Shown: in pieces, positions 1 through 9,208 of the stretch | How the letters are laid out: every line of letters starts with the position of its first letter | Position numbering within the stretch: the stretch's first letter is position 1 | DNA from: Bacteroidota bacterium | Lineage (GTDB): Bacteria > Bacteroidota > Bacteroidia > Flavobacteriales_D > Sanyastnellaceae | Assembly (NCBI GenBank): GCA_002746975.1 | Contig: NVXE01000008.1 | Location: forward strand, 33,667-97,666 | DNA length: 64,000 bases | Direction of reading: 5' to 3' | Notes under the pieces: model-generated | Told to the model about the DNA's origin: nothing | Databases searched by the model: none | Seen by the model: only the letters and a program-made list of their open reading frames with translations | Program-made: the position numbers and the translations under genes

Positions 1-1009
1 CTAAGTTCGAAATCGTAAAAGTACTTCCCTCCCAATCGCTCGGCTGTAAAGTCTTCGCTTTAGCTCTAGATGCAAATTCTCTCACTTCCTCTCCGATTGT
101 GGCGAATGATTTACTATCCGCGAATCTCACTACAGGCACTAGGAGTCCATCTTCAACAGCTACTGCGACTCCTATATGAACGTGCTCGTTATATCTAATC
201 CTATCCTCTAACCAACTGCTATTTACTGCGGGGTTCTTCCTCAAAGAAACTGAAGCAGCCTTAACAACCATGTCATTGAACGACACTTTATATAAACCTT
301 GGTCATTGATTGCTTTACGAGCCTGCATAGCATTCGTCATATCGATAGAAATCGACAAATAGAAATGAGGAGCCGTAAATTTGCTCTCTGCTAGGCGTCG
401 AGCTATAGTTTTACGCATTTGGCTTACACCTACTTCAGAAAACTTTTCTTGAGTGAGAATAGGCATCCCTGTTGCGCCAGCCATCTTAAAGTTCTCTACG
501 TCACTTTTCACGATGCGACCACCATCGCCAGTCCCGGGGATTCTATTTAATGACAACCCAAGTTTCTCGGCTAACTTTTTCGCAAGCGGAGAAGCAATCA
601 CTCGAGAAGCAGGAGCATTTGTAACTGGGGTGGATGATGGAGCTTGTGTACTCAAAACTGGAGTTGTTACAGCAGCCGGAGCTGGGGCTGATTCAACTTT
701 AGCTGCAACATCCTCTTTTTCTATAGGCTTTACTTGCGCCTCTTTTTTGAGAAGTTTTGTAATATCCTCTCCTTTCTTGCCTAAAACACATAAAATGCTA
801 TCTACTGGAGCAGTAGCTCCTGTTTCTACGCCTATATGTAGTAAGACTCCGTCTTGGAAAGACTCGAATTCCATAGTGGCTTTATCTGTCTCTATTTCTG
901 CTAATAGCTCTCCGCTTTCTACAGAATCACCAACTTTTTTATGCCAAGCAGCTACGACACCTTCGGTCATCGTATCACTTAGTTTAGGCATGCGTACAAT
1001 TTCAGCCAT
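1..1009 (-). CDS. Pyruvate dehydrogenase E2, dihydrolipoamide acetyltransferase (3' end beyond window)
   Basis: Transfers acetyl groups from E1 to CoA as the core of the cytoplasmic pyruvate dehydrogenase complex. The reading frame begins with ATG at 1009 (MAEIVRMPKLSDTM) and stays open to base 1, so the C-terminal part is missing. A lipoyl domain occupies residues 1-80 with the lipoylated lysine at K43 in ETDKA. A Pro/Ala/Thr-rich linker follows, then a peripheral subunit-binding domain at about 135-172 (ASPLAKKLAEKLG, GTGDGGRI), then the start of the catalytic domain with VSFNDMVVKA and FTISNL. It lies 20 bases downstream of the E1 alpha gene and is surely cotranscribed. The family is certain. 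A branched-chain or 2-oxoglutarate E2 is less likely given the E1 partner. Confidence 0.95.
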   Translation of the reverse strand, partial: MAEIVRMPKLSDTMTEGVVAAWHKKVGDSVESGELLAEIETDKATMEFESFQDGVLLHIGVETGATAPVDSILCVLGKKGEDITKLLKKEAQVKPIEKEDVAAKVESAPAPAAVTTPVLSTQAPSSTPVTNAPASRVIASPLAKKLAEKLGLSLNRIPGTGDGGRIVKSDVENFKMAGATGMPILTQEKFSEVGVSQMRKTIARRLAESKFTAPHFYLSISIDMTNAMQARKAINDQGLYKVSFNDMVVKAASVSLRKNPAVNSSWLEDRIRYNEHVHIGVAVAVEDGLLVPVVRFADSKSFATIGEEVREFASRAKAKTLQPSDWEGSTFTISNL

Positions 1010-1029
1010 GATTTATTAATTTTTTTGAG

Positions 1030-2040
1030 TCAGTCTTTAACGTAAGGGTAATCTTCTTGAGTATATACGTCTTCGTATAGCTCATGAGCTTGAGGTTCTG
1101 GACTTTCTTCAGCAAATTTAACTGCTTCTTCAATTGTCTTCTTAACCTTCTTCTCAACAGCTTTTAACTGAGCTTCAGTCATCCATTTTTCGTCTAAAAG
1201 AATATTACGAACATATGTAACAGGATCTAGGTCTTGGAAAGTCTTTACCTCATCCTTAGTTCTATACTTCTGTGGATCAGACATCGAGTGTCCTTTATAA
1301 CGATAAGTTTCGATATTTAGCAATGTCGGCCCTTCCCCTTTTCTTCCACGATCAGCAGCTCTCTTTATTGCTGCGCAAACATCTTCAGGACTCATTCCAT
1401 CAACGGTCTCCGAAGGCATCTCGTAACTATCTCCCATCTTTGAGAGGTCGTGAACGTTAGTAGTTCTTTTTACGCTAGTCCCCATAGCATACTGGTTATT
1501 CTCAATAACGAAAATTACCGGTAATTTCCAGTTCATCGACATATTAAAGGTCTCGTGCAGGATACCTTGTCTAGAAGCTCCGTCACCCATAAAACAAATC
1601 GTGACATGGTCTTCGTTGCGATATTTATCGGCGAAAGCGATTCCGGCACCGAGACCGATTTGGCCCCCAACAATACCATGACCTCCAAAGAGGTTACGCT
1701 CTTTATCAAACATATGCATCGAGCCTCCCTTCCCCTTAGAGCTACCTGTAACTTTCCCGTAAAGCTCAGCCATTACAACTTTAGGATCAGTACCTAAAAC
1801 TAGTGGATGCGCGTGATCACGATAAGCTGTAATAACCCTGTCAGTTGGCTTAAGAGCCTCTTGCATTCCAGAAAGAACTGCCTCTTGTCCAATATATAAA
1901 TGACAAAATCCGCCAAACTTCTGTTGGATATACAATTGACCACATTTTTCCTCAAACTTTCGCATGAGGTACATGTCTTTGAACCACTTTTTGTAAACTT
2001 TCTCAGAATGAGGTAGTTTCATTTCTTTCTTCTTCGCCAT
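1030..2040 (-). CDS. pdhA: Pyruvate dehydrogenase E1 component, alpha subunit
   Basis: Thiamine-diphosphate-dependent decarboxylation of pyruvate, passing the acetyl group to the lipoyl arm of E2. The 336-residue length is normal for the alpha subunit. The thiamine diphosphate motif runs from GDG at 152-154 to NN at 181-182. The phosphorylation-loop-like segment YRYKGHSMSDP is near residue 250. The start is the ATG at 2040, preceded by a TAnnTTTG box at 2079-2072. The beta subunit gene is not next to it, so it must lie elsewhere, as is common in Flavobacteriia. The gene is followed after 20 bases by E2. Confidence 0.96.
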   Translation of the reverse strand: MAKKKEMKLPHSEKVYKKWFKDMYLMRKFEEKCGQLYIQQKFGGFCHLYIGQEAVLSGMQEALKPTDRVITAYRDHAHPLVLGTDPKVVMAELYGKVTGSSKGKGGSMHMFDKERNLFGGHGIVGGQIGLGAGIAFADKYRNEDHVTICFMGDGASRQGILHETFNMSMNWKLPVIFVIENNQYAMGTSVKRTTNVHDLSKMGDSYEMPSETVDGMSPEDVCAAIKRAADRGRKGEGPTLLNIETYRYKGHSMSDPQKYRTKDEVKTFQDLDPVTYVRNILLDEKWMTEAQLKAVEKKVKKTIEEAVKFAEESPEPQAHELYEDVYTQEDYPYVKD

Positions 2041-2071
2041 GAGCTGTATGCTTTTATCGAAAACAATCAGG

Positions 2072-2079
2072 CAAATATA
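2072..2079 (-). promoter_or_regulatory. -7 box of the pdhA promoter
   Basis: On the minus strand the bases read TATATTTG, an exact match to the Bacteroidota -7 consensus TAnnTTTG. A TTG lies 16 bases further upstream (CAA on the plus strand at 2096-2098), close to the usual 17-23 spacing. The predicted transcription start near 2066 gives a leader of about 26 bases before the pdhA ATG. The box is one arm of an inverted repeat with the box at 2088-2095. Confidence 0.6.
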
Positions 2080-2087
2080 AGTTCACG

Positions 2088-2095
2088 TATATTTG
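2088..2095 (+). promoter_or_regulatory. -7 box of the VTC-domain gene promoter
   Basis: TATATTTG matches TAnnTTTG exactly and points rightward to the VTC/DUF4956 pair. No good TTG element is visible 17-23 bases upstream. The predicted transcription start is near 2101, which excludes any start codon upstream of that point. It is the mirror image of the pdhA box, separated from it by 8 bases. Confidence 0.5.
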
Positions 2096-2126
2096 CAACA
2101 CTAACAACTCCTATTTTTTTTCAGTC

Positions 2127-2909
2127 ATCAATAATTTTTTTACGTCTTACATTCCTATTGACCTAAAAGGTCTAGAGTCTGTAGCGTTATTAGATAGACG
2201 TGAAGAAAAGTTTCTTATTCCAAACTTTTGGTGTGCTGACGTTGCTGTTGCGCTTGACAGTGAGTATAACATTCTCGAAATAAATAACGAACGTAAATTT
2301 AGGTATGACAACTTGTACTTCGATTCACCTGAAAATATTTGTTTGGAAGATCATATACGAGGAAGAAAAAAACGATTTAAAGTAAGGATACGATCTTATG
2401 CAAGTTCTAACATAAGTTTTCTTGAGGTTAAATCTAGAAATGTTCATGGCCGTTCTATTAAAATGCGTTTGCAACGAAAGTCAAAAAAGTGGGATAGCCC
2501 TTTAAGCAAAGACGAGTGGGATTTCCTTTCAGAAAGAGTCCCATTTGCTGATGAATTGTCGCCTGTACTGTACAGCAGTTATTCTAGGTACACATTAGCT
2601 CATCTTGAACGCGGAGAAAGAATTACATTTGACACAAATCTTGAATTTAAATCCATTTCAGGAACAGTTTTCAACCCTCTTAACGGACTATCTATTATAG
2701 AGGTAAAACAAGGAGAAAGTGACCGATACTCACCTCTTCACAAGCTCTTTCGTTCTCACCCTAACCGTAAAGTTCCCCTTGGAAGAACTATACGAATTAG
2801 TAAATATGTACTGGGGCGTCTTTCAACCGATGACACATTAAAACCCAGAACTTACGCTGAAAGCTTAAGAGAGTTAAACAGAGCTGCCCAGTCGGCCCAA
2901 ACTTCCTGA
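2127..2909 (+). CDS. VTC-domain (polyphosphate-polymerase-type) protein, noncanonical start
   Basis: VTC-domain proteins form a tunnel-shaped triphosphate/polyphosphate enzyme fold. The eukaryotic member makes polyphosphate, and bacterial members are mostly uncharacterised. Family features include LLDRREEKF near the N-terminus, RKKRFKVRIRSY, a FLEVKSR strand, FDTNLEF and IIEVKQG: the basic and acidic residues lining the tunnel. The conserved N-terminal part (IDLKGLESVALLDRREEKF) is encoded upstream of the first canonical in-frame start, a TTG at 2313. Between the promoter and 2313 there is no in-frame ATG, GTG or TTG. ATC at 2127 is my best guess and gives about 260 residues. ATT at 2151, or a sequence error, is also possible. 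The downstream DUF4956 gene is a known partner of this family. Confidence 0.75.
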   Translation: MNNFFTSYIPIDLKGLESVALLDRREEKFLIPNFWCADVAVALDSEYNILEINNERKFRYDNLYFDSPENICLEDHIRGRKKRFKVRIRSYASSNISFLEVKSRNVHGRSIKMRLQRKSKKWDSPLSKDEWDFLSERVPFADELSPVLYSSYSRYTLAHLERGERITFDTNLEFKSISGTVFNPLNGLSIIEVKQGESDRYSPLHKLFRSHPNRKVPLGRTIRISKYVLGRLSTDDTLKPRTYAESLRELNRAAQSAQTS

Positions 2910-2925
2910 TATAAACACATTACTC

Positions 2926-3555
2926 ATGAACCCCGCAGATCTATCTTCATTCGCAAACCTTGCTCTTGGATTCGTTGCAAACCTTATCTCAAGTGTTGTC
3001 GTTGTTAGACTTATATACCACCTAGCTTCTCAGAGACGTGATTACGTTTTCACGTTTATGCTTGTTTCGACATCCGTTTACTTTCTATGCTCTCTTCTTA
3101 GTGGAGTTAATATTGAAATGGGATTTGCTTTAGGGTTATTTGCTATTTTCAGTATTATCCGTTACAGAACTGACGCCATCCCTATTAGAGAGATGTCATA
3201 TCTCTTTATCGTTATTACTCTTGCTGTAATTAATGCACTTGCACCTGATGCTACTGGATGGGGAATTGTCTTATTAGCTAATCTTGGAATTTGGGGACTC
3301 GCTTTCGTTTTAGAACGACTTTGGTTCGTAAAACATTTAACCGTTAAGATTGTTATTTACGATAAAATAGAACTTATTAAATCTGGCCGTCGAGCAGAAC
3401 TGACTGCAGACCTAGAAGAAAGAACTGGTGTTAAAATACACTCTTTAGAAATCGGAAAAGTGGACCTTTTAAGAGATACTGCAATTGTAAGAGTTCATTT
3501 CTATGCAGATCTACAAGAAGATCACTTTGAAGAAGCTAGAAATACACCACAATAG
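2926..3555 (+). CDS. DUF4956 integral membrane protein
   Basis: A 209-residue protein with about four hydrophobic segments in residues 1-135 (around 8-30, 40-60, 66-83 and 90-130) and a soluble C-terminal ferredoxin-like half. The motif GLFAIFSIIRYRT is typical of DUF4956. Members of this family are repeatedly found beside VTC-domain genes, as here with a 16-base gap, so the pair probably forms a membrane-linked polymer-synthesising or phosphate-handling unit. The function itself is not established. The start is the ATG at 2926. The gene ends 17 bases from the convergent ispF stop, and no clear terminator is visible between them. Confidence 0.85.
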   Translation: MNPADLSSFANLALGFVANLISSVVVVRLIYHLASQRRDYVFTFMLVSTSVYFLCSLLSGVNIEMGFALGLFAIFSIIRYRTDAIPIREMSYLFIVITLAVINALAPDATGWGIVLLANLGIWGLAFVLERLWFVKHLTVKIVIYDKIELIKSGRRAELTADLEERTGVKIHSLEIGKVDLLRDTAIVRVHFYADLQEDHFEEARNTPQ

Positions 3556-3572
3556 GACTTAACGGTGGAGGT

Positions 3573-4049
3573 TTATTTCTTTAATAATACCACTGCGTGA
3601 GCACTGATACCGTCTTGAGTTCCCACAAAGCCTAGTTTTTCTGTTGTTGTAGCTTTAATGCTAACTTTTTCTTTGTCGACACTTAATATGCGTGCAATTA
3701 CACCTCGCATCTCGTCGATGCCTTCTGAAAGCTTAGGTGTTTGAAGACAAACTACTGTATCTAAGTTCCCGAAAGACCAACCCATACTTTCTACTTTATT
3801 CCAGGTTGTTGCAAGCAACTCCTTACTATCTACACCCTTGTATGATGGATCTGTATCTGGAAAATGGTATCCGATGTCTCTAAGAGCCAAAGCCCCTAAA
3901 AGAGCATCACAAATTGCATGTAGTAAAACATCTGCGTCAGAATGACCTACTGCTCCTTTACTATGAGGAAAGAGAACGCCGCCTATCCACAACTCCTCAC
4001 CCACCTCCAAACGATGAACATCGTAACCATTGCCTATCCTAATATCCAT
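3573..4049 (-). CDS. ispF: 2-C-methyl-D-erythritol 2,4-cyclodiphosphate synthase
   Basis: Fifth-stage enzyme of the non-mevalonate isoprenoid pathway, converting CDP-methylerythritol 2-phosphate to the cyclodiphosphate and releasing CMP. The 158-residue length is standard. Metal ligands are visible as D10 and H12 in YDVHRL and H44 in LLHAICDALLGA, and the HSDAD motif is at 36-40. The C-terminal segment TTTEKLGF is conserved. It lies 14 bases after porV. This adjacency to the T9SS genes is typical of Flavobacteriia and probably reflects shared transcription, not shared function. Confidence 0.96.
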   Translation of the reverse strand: MDIRIGNGYDVHRLEVGEELWIGGVLFPHSKGAVGHSDADVLLHAICDALLGALALRDIGYHFPDTDPSYKGVDSKELLATTWNKVESMGWSFGNLDTVVCLQTPKLSEGIDEMRGVIARILSVDKEKVSIKATTTEKLGFVGTQDGISAHAVVLLKK

Positions 4050-4063
4050 ATTTCTATAATGAA

Positions 4064-5320
4064 TTAACCTCCCACATTTGGTGAAGCAGATAAATCACTG
4101 AATTGCATTCTAAGTGTAAACCTTAGGGTATTTGCTAAAGGATTTTGTTGGGTAGTACTAACTAGATAACTGAGATCAATAGTAAAAACTGTGTATTTCA
4201 TACCAGCTCCCATTGTAATAAACTGTCTATTTCCTTTCGAGAAATGTTCATAGAAATAACCCGCTCTAAATGCGAACACATCAGCGAAGTCATATTCTAG
4301 CCCACCTCCTAGGTTAATTTCTCTAAGTTCTTCCTTAAAAATACTTCCAGGGACAACTGTATATGTTCCATCCTCATTAAAATTAACTATGCCCGGAGCG
4401 TCGTAAAAGGACTGAATTATGCCCGTGGCAACACCTACATCATTTGAGTATCCGCTTACGATAGTGTTTCCGTCTTGTTGATCGTAAACAGGGGCGGTAG
4501 GTACAAGTAATTTATTTGCATCAAGCGTAAAAGTAAGAGCATTGTAATCATCCAACTCCATCTTATACGCAGCTCCTAAACGCAGGTTTGCTGGAATGAA
4601 ATCACGAGCTGCAGTCTCTGTATAACTCATTTTAGAACCAATATTAGAAATATTCATCCCCATATTAAATGTTCCTTTTTTACTTCCCCAATTTGCTTGA
4701 TCATTTGTATAAAACATACTTACATCAGCCGCTACCGACACTCCTGGTTTTGATTCAGCACCCAGAACGCTGACACCTCCTGTTAAGTTAGAATGCACAA
4801 ACCTTCCCGCAACGCCACCACTAAATTTATCGGTAAATTTTTGAGAAAACCCTGCGTCTAAACTTAACTCAGCAGGCTGAAAGTCCCTAATCGTAGTTCC
4901 CACATCATCCGTGAATGTGATGTTGCCCAAACTGAAATAACGCAATGCCAAACCATAAGCTTGACGTTTGTTTATTTTACGAACCATAGTCAAATACGCT
5001 AAGTTCATGTCATCTACTAATGCTCTTAACCAAGGCGCATAGCTAAGACTCATCTCAAGCTCATTTTCCGAAAAAGCCATTTTGGCTGGATTCCAATGTA
5101 AACTATTCCCATCTGGAGAAAGAGCTACTCCAGCATCTCCAAGTGCTCCAGACCTTGAATCTGGGGCAATCATTAAGAACGGAACTGCCGTTGTAATTGT
5201 GTTAAGCTGCACTAATGAGGCGGCTTGTCCTGGATCCAACTGAGCATTATTACTCCCTATAGACATAGTAAAAACTACTACCCCAGCTATAAGTTTGTTT
5301 AGGATTGAAAAATTCTTCAT
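4064..5320 (-). CDS. porV: Type IX secretion outer-membrane protein PorV (LptO)
   Basis: Outer-membrane FadL-like barrel that collects T9SS cargo from the translocon and delivers it to PorU for attachment to the surface. I chose the ATG at 5320 (MKNFSILNKL), which gives 418 residues and a clear signal peptide ending near residue 26. The longer frame starting at 5386 would overlap the porU coding end. The conserved N-terminal block SRSGALGDAGVALSPD, followed by HWNPAK, is diagnostic, and the rest alternates in the manner of beta-barrel strands. It sits 16 bases downstream of porU, the conserved partner arrangement. Confidence 0.94.
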   Translation of the reverse strand: MKNFSILNKLIAGVVVFTMSIGSNNAQLDPGQAASLVQLNTITTAVPFLMIAPDSRSGALGDAGVALSPDGNSLHWNPAKMAFSENELEMSLSYAPWLRALVDDMNLAYLTMVRKINKRQAYGLALRYFSLGNITFTDDVGTTIRDFQPAELSLDAGFSQKFTDKFSGGVAGRFVHSNLTGGVSVLGAESKPGVSVAADVSMFYTNDQANWGSKKGTFNMGMNISNIGSKMSYTETAARDFIPANLRLGAAYKMELDDYNALTFTLDANKLLVPTAPVYDQQDGNTIVSGYSNDVGVATGIIQSFYDAPGIVNFNEDGTYTVVPGSIFKEELREINLGGGLEYDFADVFAFRAGYFYEHFSKGNRQFITMGAGMKYTVFTIDLSYLVSTTQQNPLANTLRFTLRMQFSDLSASPNVGG

Positions 5321-5336
5321 GTAACGTTTTAAGACA

Positions 5337-8300
5337 TTAGGGTTTGAGAACGACAAGTTTACTACCATATTGTGTAGAAGCACCATTTTTCGAAGTCATT
5401 TTAATTTTAAAGACATATACACCTGGCGAGACATTTACACCATCGTTTCCGATCAAGTCCCATTTAAGAACATCTGTACGACCACTGTGAGAAAAAAGTT
5501 CCGTTTTAAATACTTTTACTTGTCTTCCAGCCGCATCGTAAATTTCGACTACTACTTCTACTTCATTACAGGTTTGGTTATGAGAAACTTTAAATGAGAC
5601 GTATTCACTAGCAGGATTAGGGTAAGCTATTACATCCTGGAGAGCTACTTCAATTGAATTAGCAACGATAAATTTTGTAGTAGATAAAGTACTATTATTT
5701 TGCACATCCCAAACTTTTAATTCCAAAACATGTTCGCCCTCTTCAAGATCATTGAAAGGGTATCGGACAATCCCGCTTTTATAGGTATCCAAATCTGCCG
5801 AAAAGTATGTGTTTAAAACGAAAGGAGCATCGTACGCTTCATCGAGTACTGCTTTGAGGTCATGTCCTATACCATTCCCCACCGTGTTAATGCCACTTTC
5901 GTCATAAACACGTGCGTAAAGCCACGGATCTTCATTAGTAATGCCACCCTCGACAAATAATGAGTCATTCATAAATAAGTTTACTACCGGACCTACATCG
6001 TCGACAAGAACATCTTCTGAGGTTCCGCCAATAATGAAATCCTCAAAAGCCCCATGAGCATCAATGCTTTCGGAAACAGCATACAAGCTCACTCGTCCTT
6101 GACCTAAGGTATAGTCAATATCTCTAGGTACTACGAATTCGAACTCAAACACCCCGTTAACAACACTTGCTAACCCTTTGTGTATTACGTTTCTGAACAT
6201 CGTATATGAAAAAGCCCCTGCAACATTGTCATTATCAAGTGTACTTATCTGAGAACGCTTATCAAAAACTTTGGGATATAAAAAACCATTAAAATCCTCG
6301 AGAGTATCACCTAATTCCATGCCTACATACCCCTTCATTATGACGTGATCTAATGACTTAATCGTATCTGGAACCTCAGTCAAGAATATCTTGTGAGTCG
6401 GATAAGCGAGTTGCAGAGCGGGATCTCCTAGAAGCGAGAAATTCCTCATATTCGTCACACTTGTAACTAAAGGGCTGTTTTTCGTGTCCTTACAAATGTC
6501 TCCAAGGCAACGAACTTGAGATGTTCCAGTGTCTTCGTCAAGTACCGTTTGGAAAAATGCTGTGTTAAGCTCTTGATTTCCTCCGCTAAAAACTGTTCTA
6601 GTCGTTGTAAGCATTCCTACAGAACCACCATCTGGGTTGAATAGTAACATCTCCCCCGCAGATTCAACTTCGGGATCGTCATAGCGAGATAACTCACAAG
6701 TTGCCGTCATAAATATAGGAAGTCGCTTTTTATTTGTCCATTCACGAATCGTTGTCGTATTGAGAATTCTCTCGTGAGCCCAACCACGTTCTCCACCATG
6801 ACCGATATAATCAATTATCAAAGCTCCTTCTTCGACTTTCCTATCTATTTCTGCCTCTGCCTCATAATATCGCTCACCTCCTGGTGTAGCCTCTTGCTGG
6901 TATGAATCTGGATAAATCTTTATTATGTCGTATTCGCTGTGGTCTTGAGAAACTCTGTTAGAATGCACTTCGCTATCCGACATGTGGCGCCATCCATCGT
7001 TGTTGTTGCCATCTTGATCATCAGTAACAAATATTATCCTGTTACGCCACGCACCGAATGTAGTAGTTGATCCTTCAGGCTCACAACCCGCACCCTCAGA
7101 AAAATCTTCATTTGCGCCTAAATAAGTTTCTACTTTTGAAACATAAGCAAGGGCATGAGATAGAGTTGGAGCTGGAATACGTCCCACACCTATAGCAAGT
7201 TTATCGCCTGGAGATTCACCCATACCTTCTTCTAATAGTCCAAAATAATCATCTGTCACATAACTACTCACTGTACTCTCAGAATTTGCGCTTTGGAATG
7301 TTATAAGGTTCACTCCGTCAGGATTAAGATTCCTGTTATTATATCTACCATCTCCCATCAGAAGAAGATATTTGGGCTTATCTGCATCATTATCTGCCTT
7401 ATCCCAAAGCATCATCATAAGCATCTTCAATGCAGTTGGGTCTGGAGATCCTGATGAGAATGCATTAAAAACCTCTCTTTGGTTTACTATCGATACTCTT
7501 AATCCTCTGTCAGCATGAAGTGTCGCTATTCGCCTAGCAGCGGAATCGAGTTGAGGCACTGTAATAATTAGTAAGTCTGTATGACCCAAACTATGTAAAT
7601 TGAGATTCTTCACCCGTCCCATAGGCCTGACTTCTTTAGCCGCACTAAACCTAAAAGCGACGAAGCGCCTTGTTGTATCTTGACTTGCCTTCCACGAAAC
7701 ATCTTCTCCAGTATAGACTAAACTTTTATTTATCGGTGATAAAGGGTCGGTAATATCCCATATTTGGTCTACTGAAGAAGCGTCAGATAAAGTGTAATTC
7801 GCAGCATTTCCTATAGAAATATTTTCTGTCCCATTTATAAAAAACTGCCCTCCCGAAAACTTTAACCATTGCCTTGCTTGAACTCTAACGTAATCAATCC
7901 AGCCTTCAGCCTCATTATTCCCAGGTTCAAAGTGCATCTCAACATTCACACCATCTCCAGTCATAGGAACATTTACAGAAAGATTTCTTTTCTGTGCGAT
8001 AAGAAGACTACTGGAACTTAAAGAGATGTCATTTGTACTAGCTTCAGTTCCATTGCAAATTAATTTATAGCCACTTGTTGTACCAAGAGTTCTTCCTGCA
8101 ATTCTAGCATCAACCCATCCCGAATCTCCGGTAAGGTTAGGTATACTGAATCCCAAACCATAAACTTGACTTCCCAAATTTGTGAAATGTTCTCCATAAA
8201 ATTCTCGACCACTCTTTGCAATATTGTAGATCTCAATTTCATGAAATTCTTTAGCCCAATGAGTATCTAACTCGTCAAGAACAGGCAAGGTTTCCTCCAT

Positions 8301-9173
8301 AACATCAGTTATTCTACTCCCATCAAGATTAAGTTCCCCATCAAGGTTGAGAAAGTAATATGCACTATCACTCCAAGGATTTAATTCGTGTTCCCATCTT
8401 TCATATGACGAACTCCACTTCCAAGAATTAACACCCGAAGAGTGGAAATAAATCGCATCACCAGAATCGAATACCCCATCTTCTTCACCTTCGGTTCTAA
8501 CTTTTATTAAAGGCAGATCTAACGGCCTGTCAGAATCATTTTCAAATGGCAACATTCTACCGCCTCCACCGTATAGTTGTAATGCGTTAAAATTTAAAGT
8601 GTCTGGGTTTATCCCTGAAGCAACTAAGTCTGAATAACCAATCTTAAAAACCCCTTCTTGCCCAGTCGCGAACTTTACCCATGTCCCTTCTGAAAGCACT
8701 GAGTTTTCAGGCCAAACCCGTTGCATCCGATTCCCTGAAACTGGTGAATTTCCGATAATACCACTCCACCCTATAGACTTCTCCCACACTCCATTTTCTC
8801 TCTTTCTAAACTTGGGTCCTCGAAACTGAGCATACCACTCCCCGGTATTCATACCACGAACCACCATCCATTTCGATTTATTTGGTGATTCATCAACAGG
8901 CATAAACCCTAAATCAGCTATTTCCCATATCGTTTCTCCTTGAAGAACAACTACCCCAGACCATCGAGATGGAATCCTTATTTCACCAATAACATGATTA
9001 TCTAGTTCACCCTCGAATGAAAACTCAACGTCAACAACCTCACCTTCCTCTAAACCTCCATCAAGGATATTTTGACCTAAAACACTTGCTTGAGCAAGTA
9101 TCATTAAAACTATAATAACGGAAAACACACGAAGCTTTGTGCATATCATTTCGTGAGTATTGTAAATTATCAT
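5337..9173 (-). CDS. porU: Type IX secretion sortase-like protease PorU (gingipain family C25)
   Basis: Removes the C-terminal signal of T9SS substrates at the cell surface and transfers them to a lipid or polysaccharide anchor. The protein has 1278 residues, a signal peptide (VFSVIIVLMILAQA), an N-terminal beta-rich region and a C25 peptidase domain from about 540. The catalytic dyad appears as H792 in DYIGHGGERG and C826 in TATCELSRY. An Ig-like region follows, then a C-terminal T9SS-type domain (AYPNPASEYVSF, DAAGRQV, GVYVFKI). ATG at 9173 is the first start. ATG at 9149 would equally leave the signal peptide intact. porV follows directly. A TAnnTTTG box lies at 9216-9209. Confidence 0.95.
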   Translation of the reverse strand: MIIYNTHEMICTKLRVFSVIIVLMILAQASVLGQNILDGGLEEGEVVDVEFSFEGELDNHVIGEIRIPSRWSGVVVLQGETIWEIADLGFMPVDESPNKSKWMVVRGMNTGEWYAQFRGPKFRKRENGVWEKSIGWSGIIGNSPVSGNRMQRVWPENSVLSEGTWVKFATGQEGVFKIGYSDLVASGINPDTLNFNALQLYGGGGRMLPFENDSDRPLDLPLIKVRTEGEEDGVFDSGDAIYFHSSGVNSWKWSSSYERWEHELNPWSDSAYYFLNLDGELNLDGSRITDVMEETLPVLDELDTHWAKEFHEIEIYNIAKSGREFYGEHFTNLGSQVYGLGFSIPNLTGDSGWVDARIAGRTLGTTSGYKLICNGTEASTNDISLSSSSLLIAQKRNLSVNVPMTGDGVNVEMHFEPGNNEAEGWIDYVRVQARQWLKFSGGQFFINGTENISIGNAANYTLSDASSVDQIWDITDPLSPINKSLVYTGEDVSWKASQDTTRRFVAFRFSAAKEVRPMGRVKNLNLHSLGHTDLLIITVPQLDSAARRIATLHADRGLRVSIVNQREVFNAFSSGSPDPTALKMLMMMLWDKADNDADKPKYLLLMGDGRYNNRNLNPDGVNLITFQSANSESTVSSYVTDDYFGLLEEGMGESPGDKLAIGVGRIPAPTLSHALAYVSKVETYLGANEDFSEGAGCEPEGSTTTFGAWRNRIIFVTDDQDGNNNDGWRHMSDSEVHSNRVSQDHSEYDIIKIYPDSYQQEATPGGERYYEAEAEIDRKVEEGALIIDYIGHGGERGWAHERILNTTTIREWTNKKRLPIFMTATCELSRYDDPEVESAGEMLLFNPDGGSVGMLTTTRTVFSGGNQELNTAFFQTVLDEDTGTSQVRCLGDICKDTKNSPLVTSVTNMRNFSLLGDPALQLAYPTHKIFLTEVPDTIKSLDHVIMKGYVGMELGDTLEDFNGFLYPKVFDKRSQISTLDNDNVAGAFSYTMFRNVIHKGLASVVNGVFEFEFVVPRDIDYTLGQGRVSLYAVSESIDAHGAFEDFIIGGTSEDVLVDDVGPVVNLFMNDSLFVEGGITNEDPWLYARVYDESGINTVGNGIGHDLKAVLDEAYDAPFVLNTYFSADLDTYKSGIVRYPFNDLEEGEHVLELKVWDVQNNSTLSTTKFIVANSIEVALQDVIAYPNPASEYVSFKVSHNQTCNEVEVVVEIYDAAGRQVKVFKTELFSHSGRTDVLKWDLIGNDGVNVSPGVYVFKIKMTSKNGASTQYGSKLVVLKP

Positions 9174-9208
9174 TCTAATAATGCCAAATTTCGGACTTAA
9201 TTACTAAA

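Noticed and set aside
453-1019. A 188-codon rightward open frame antisense to the E2 gene
   Set aside because: The minus strand gives an unmistakable lipoyl/E2 protein. The plus frame is Ser/Phe-rich shadow translation without homology or promoter.
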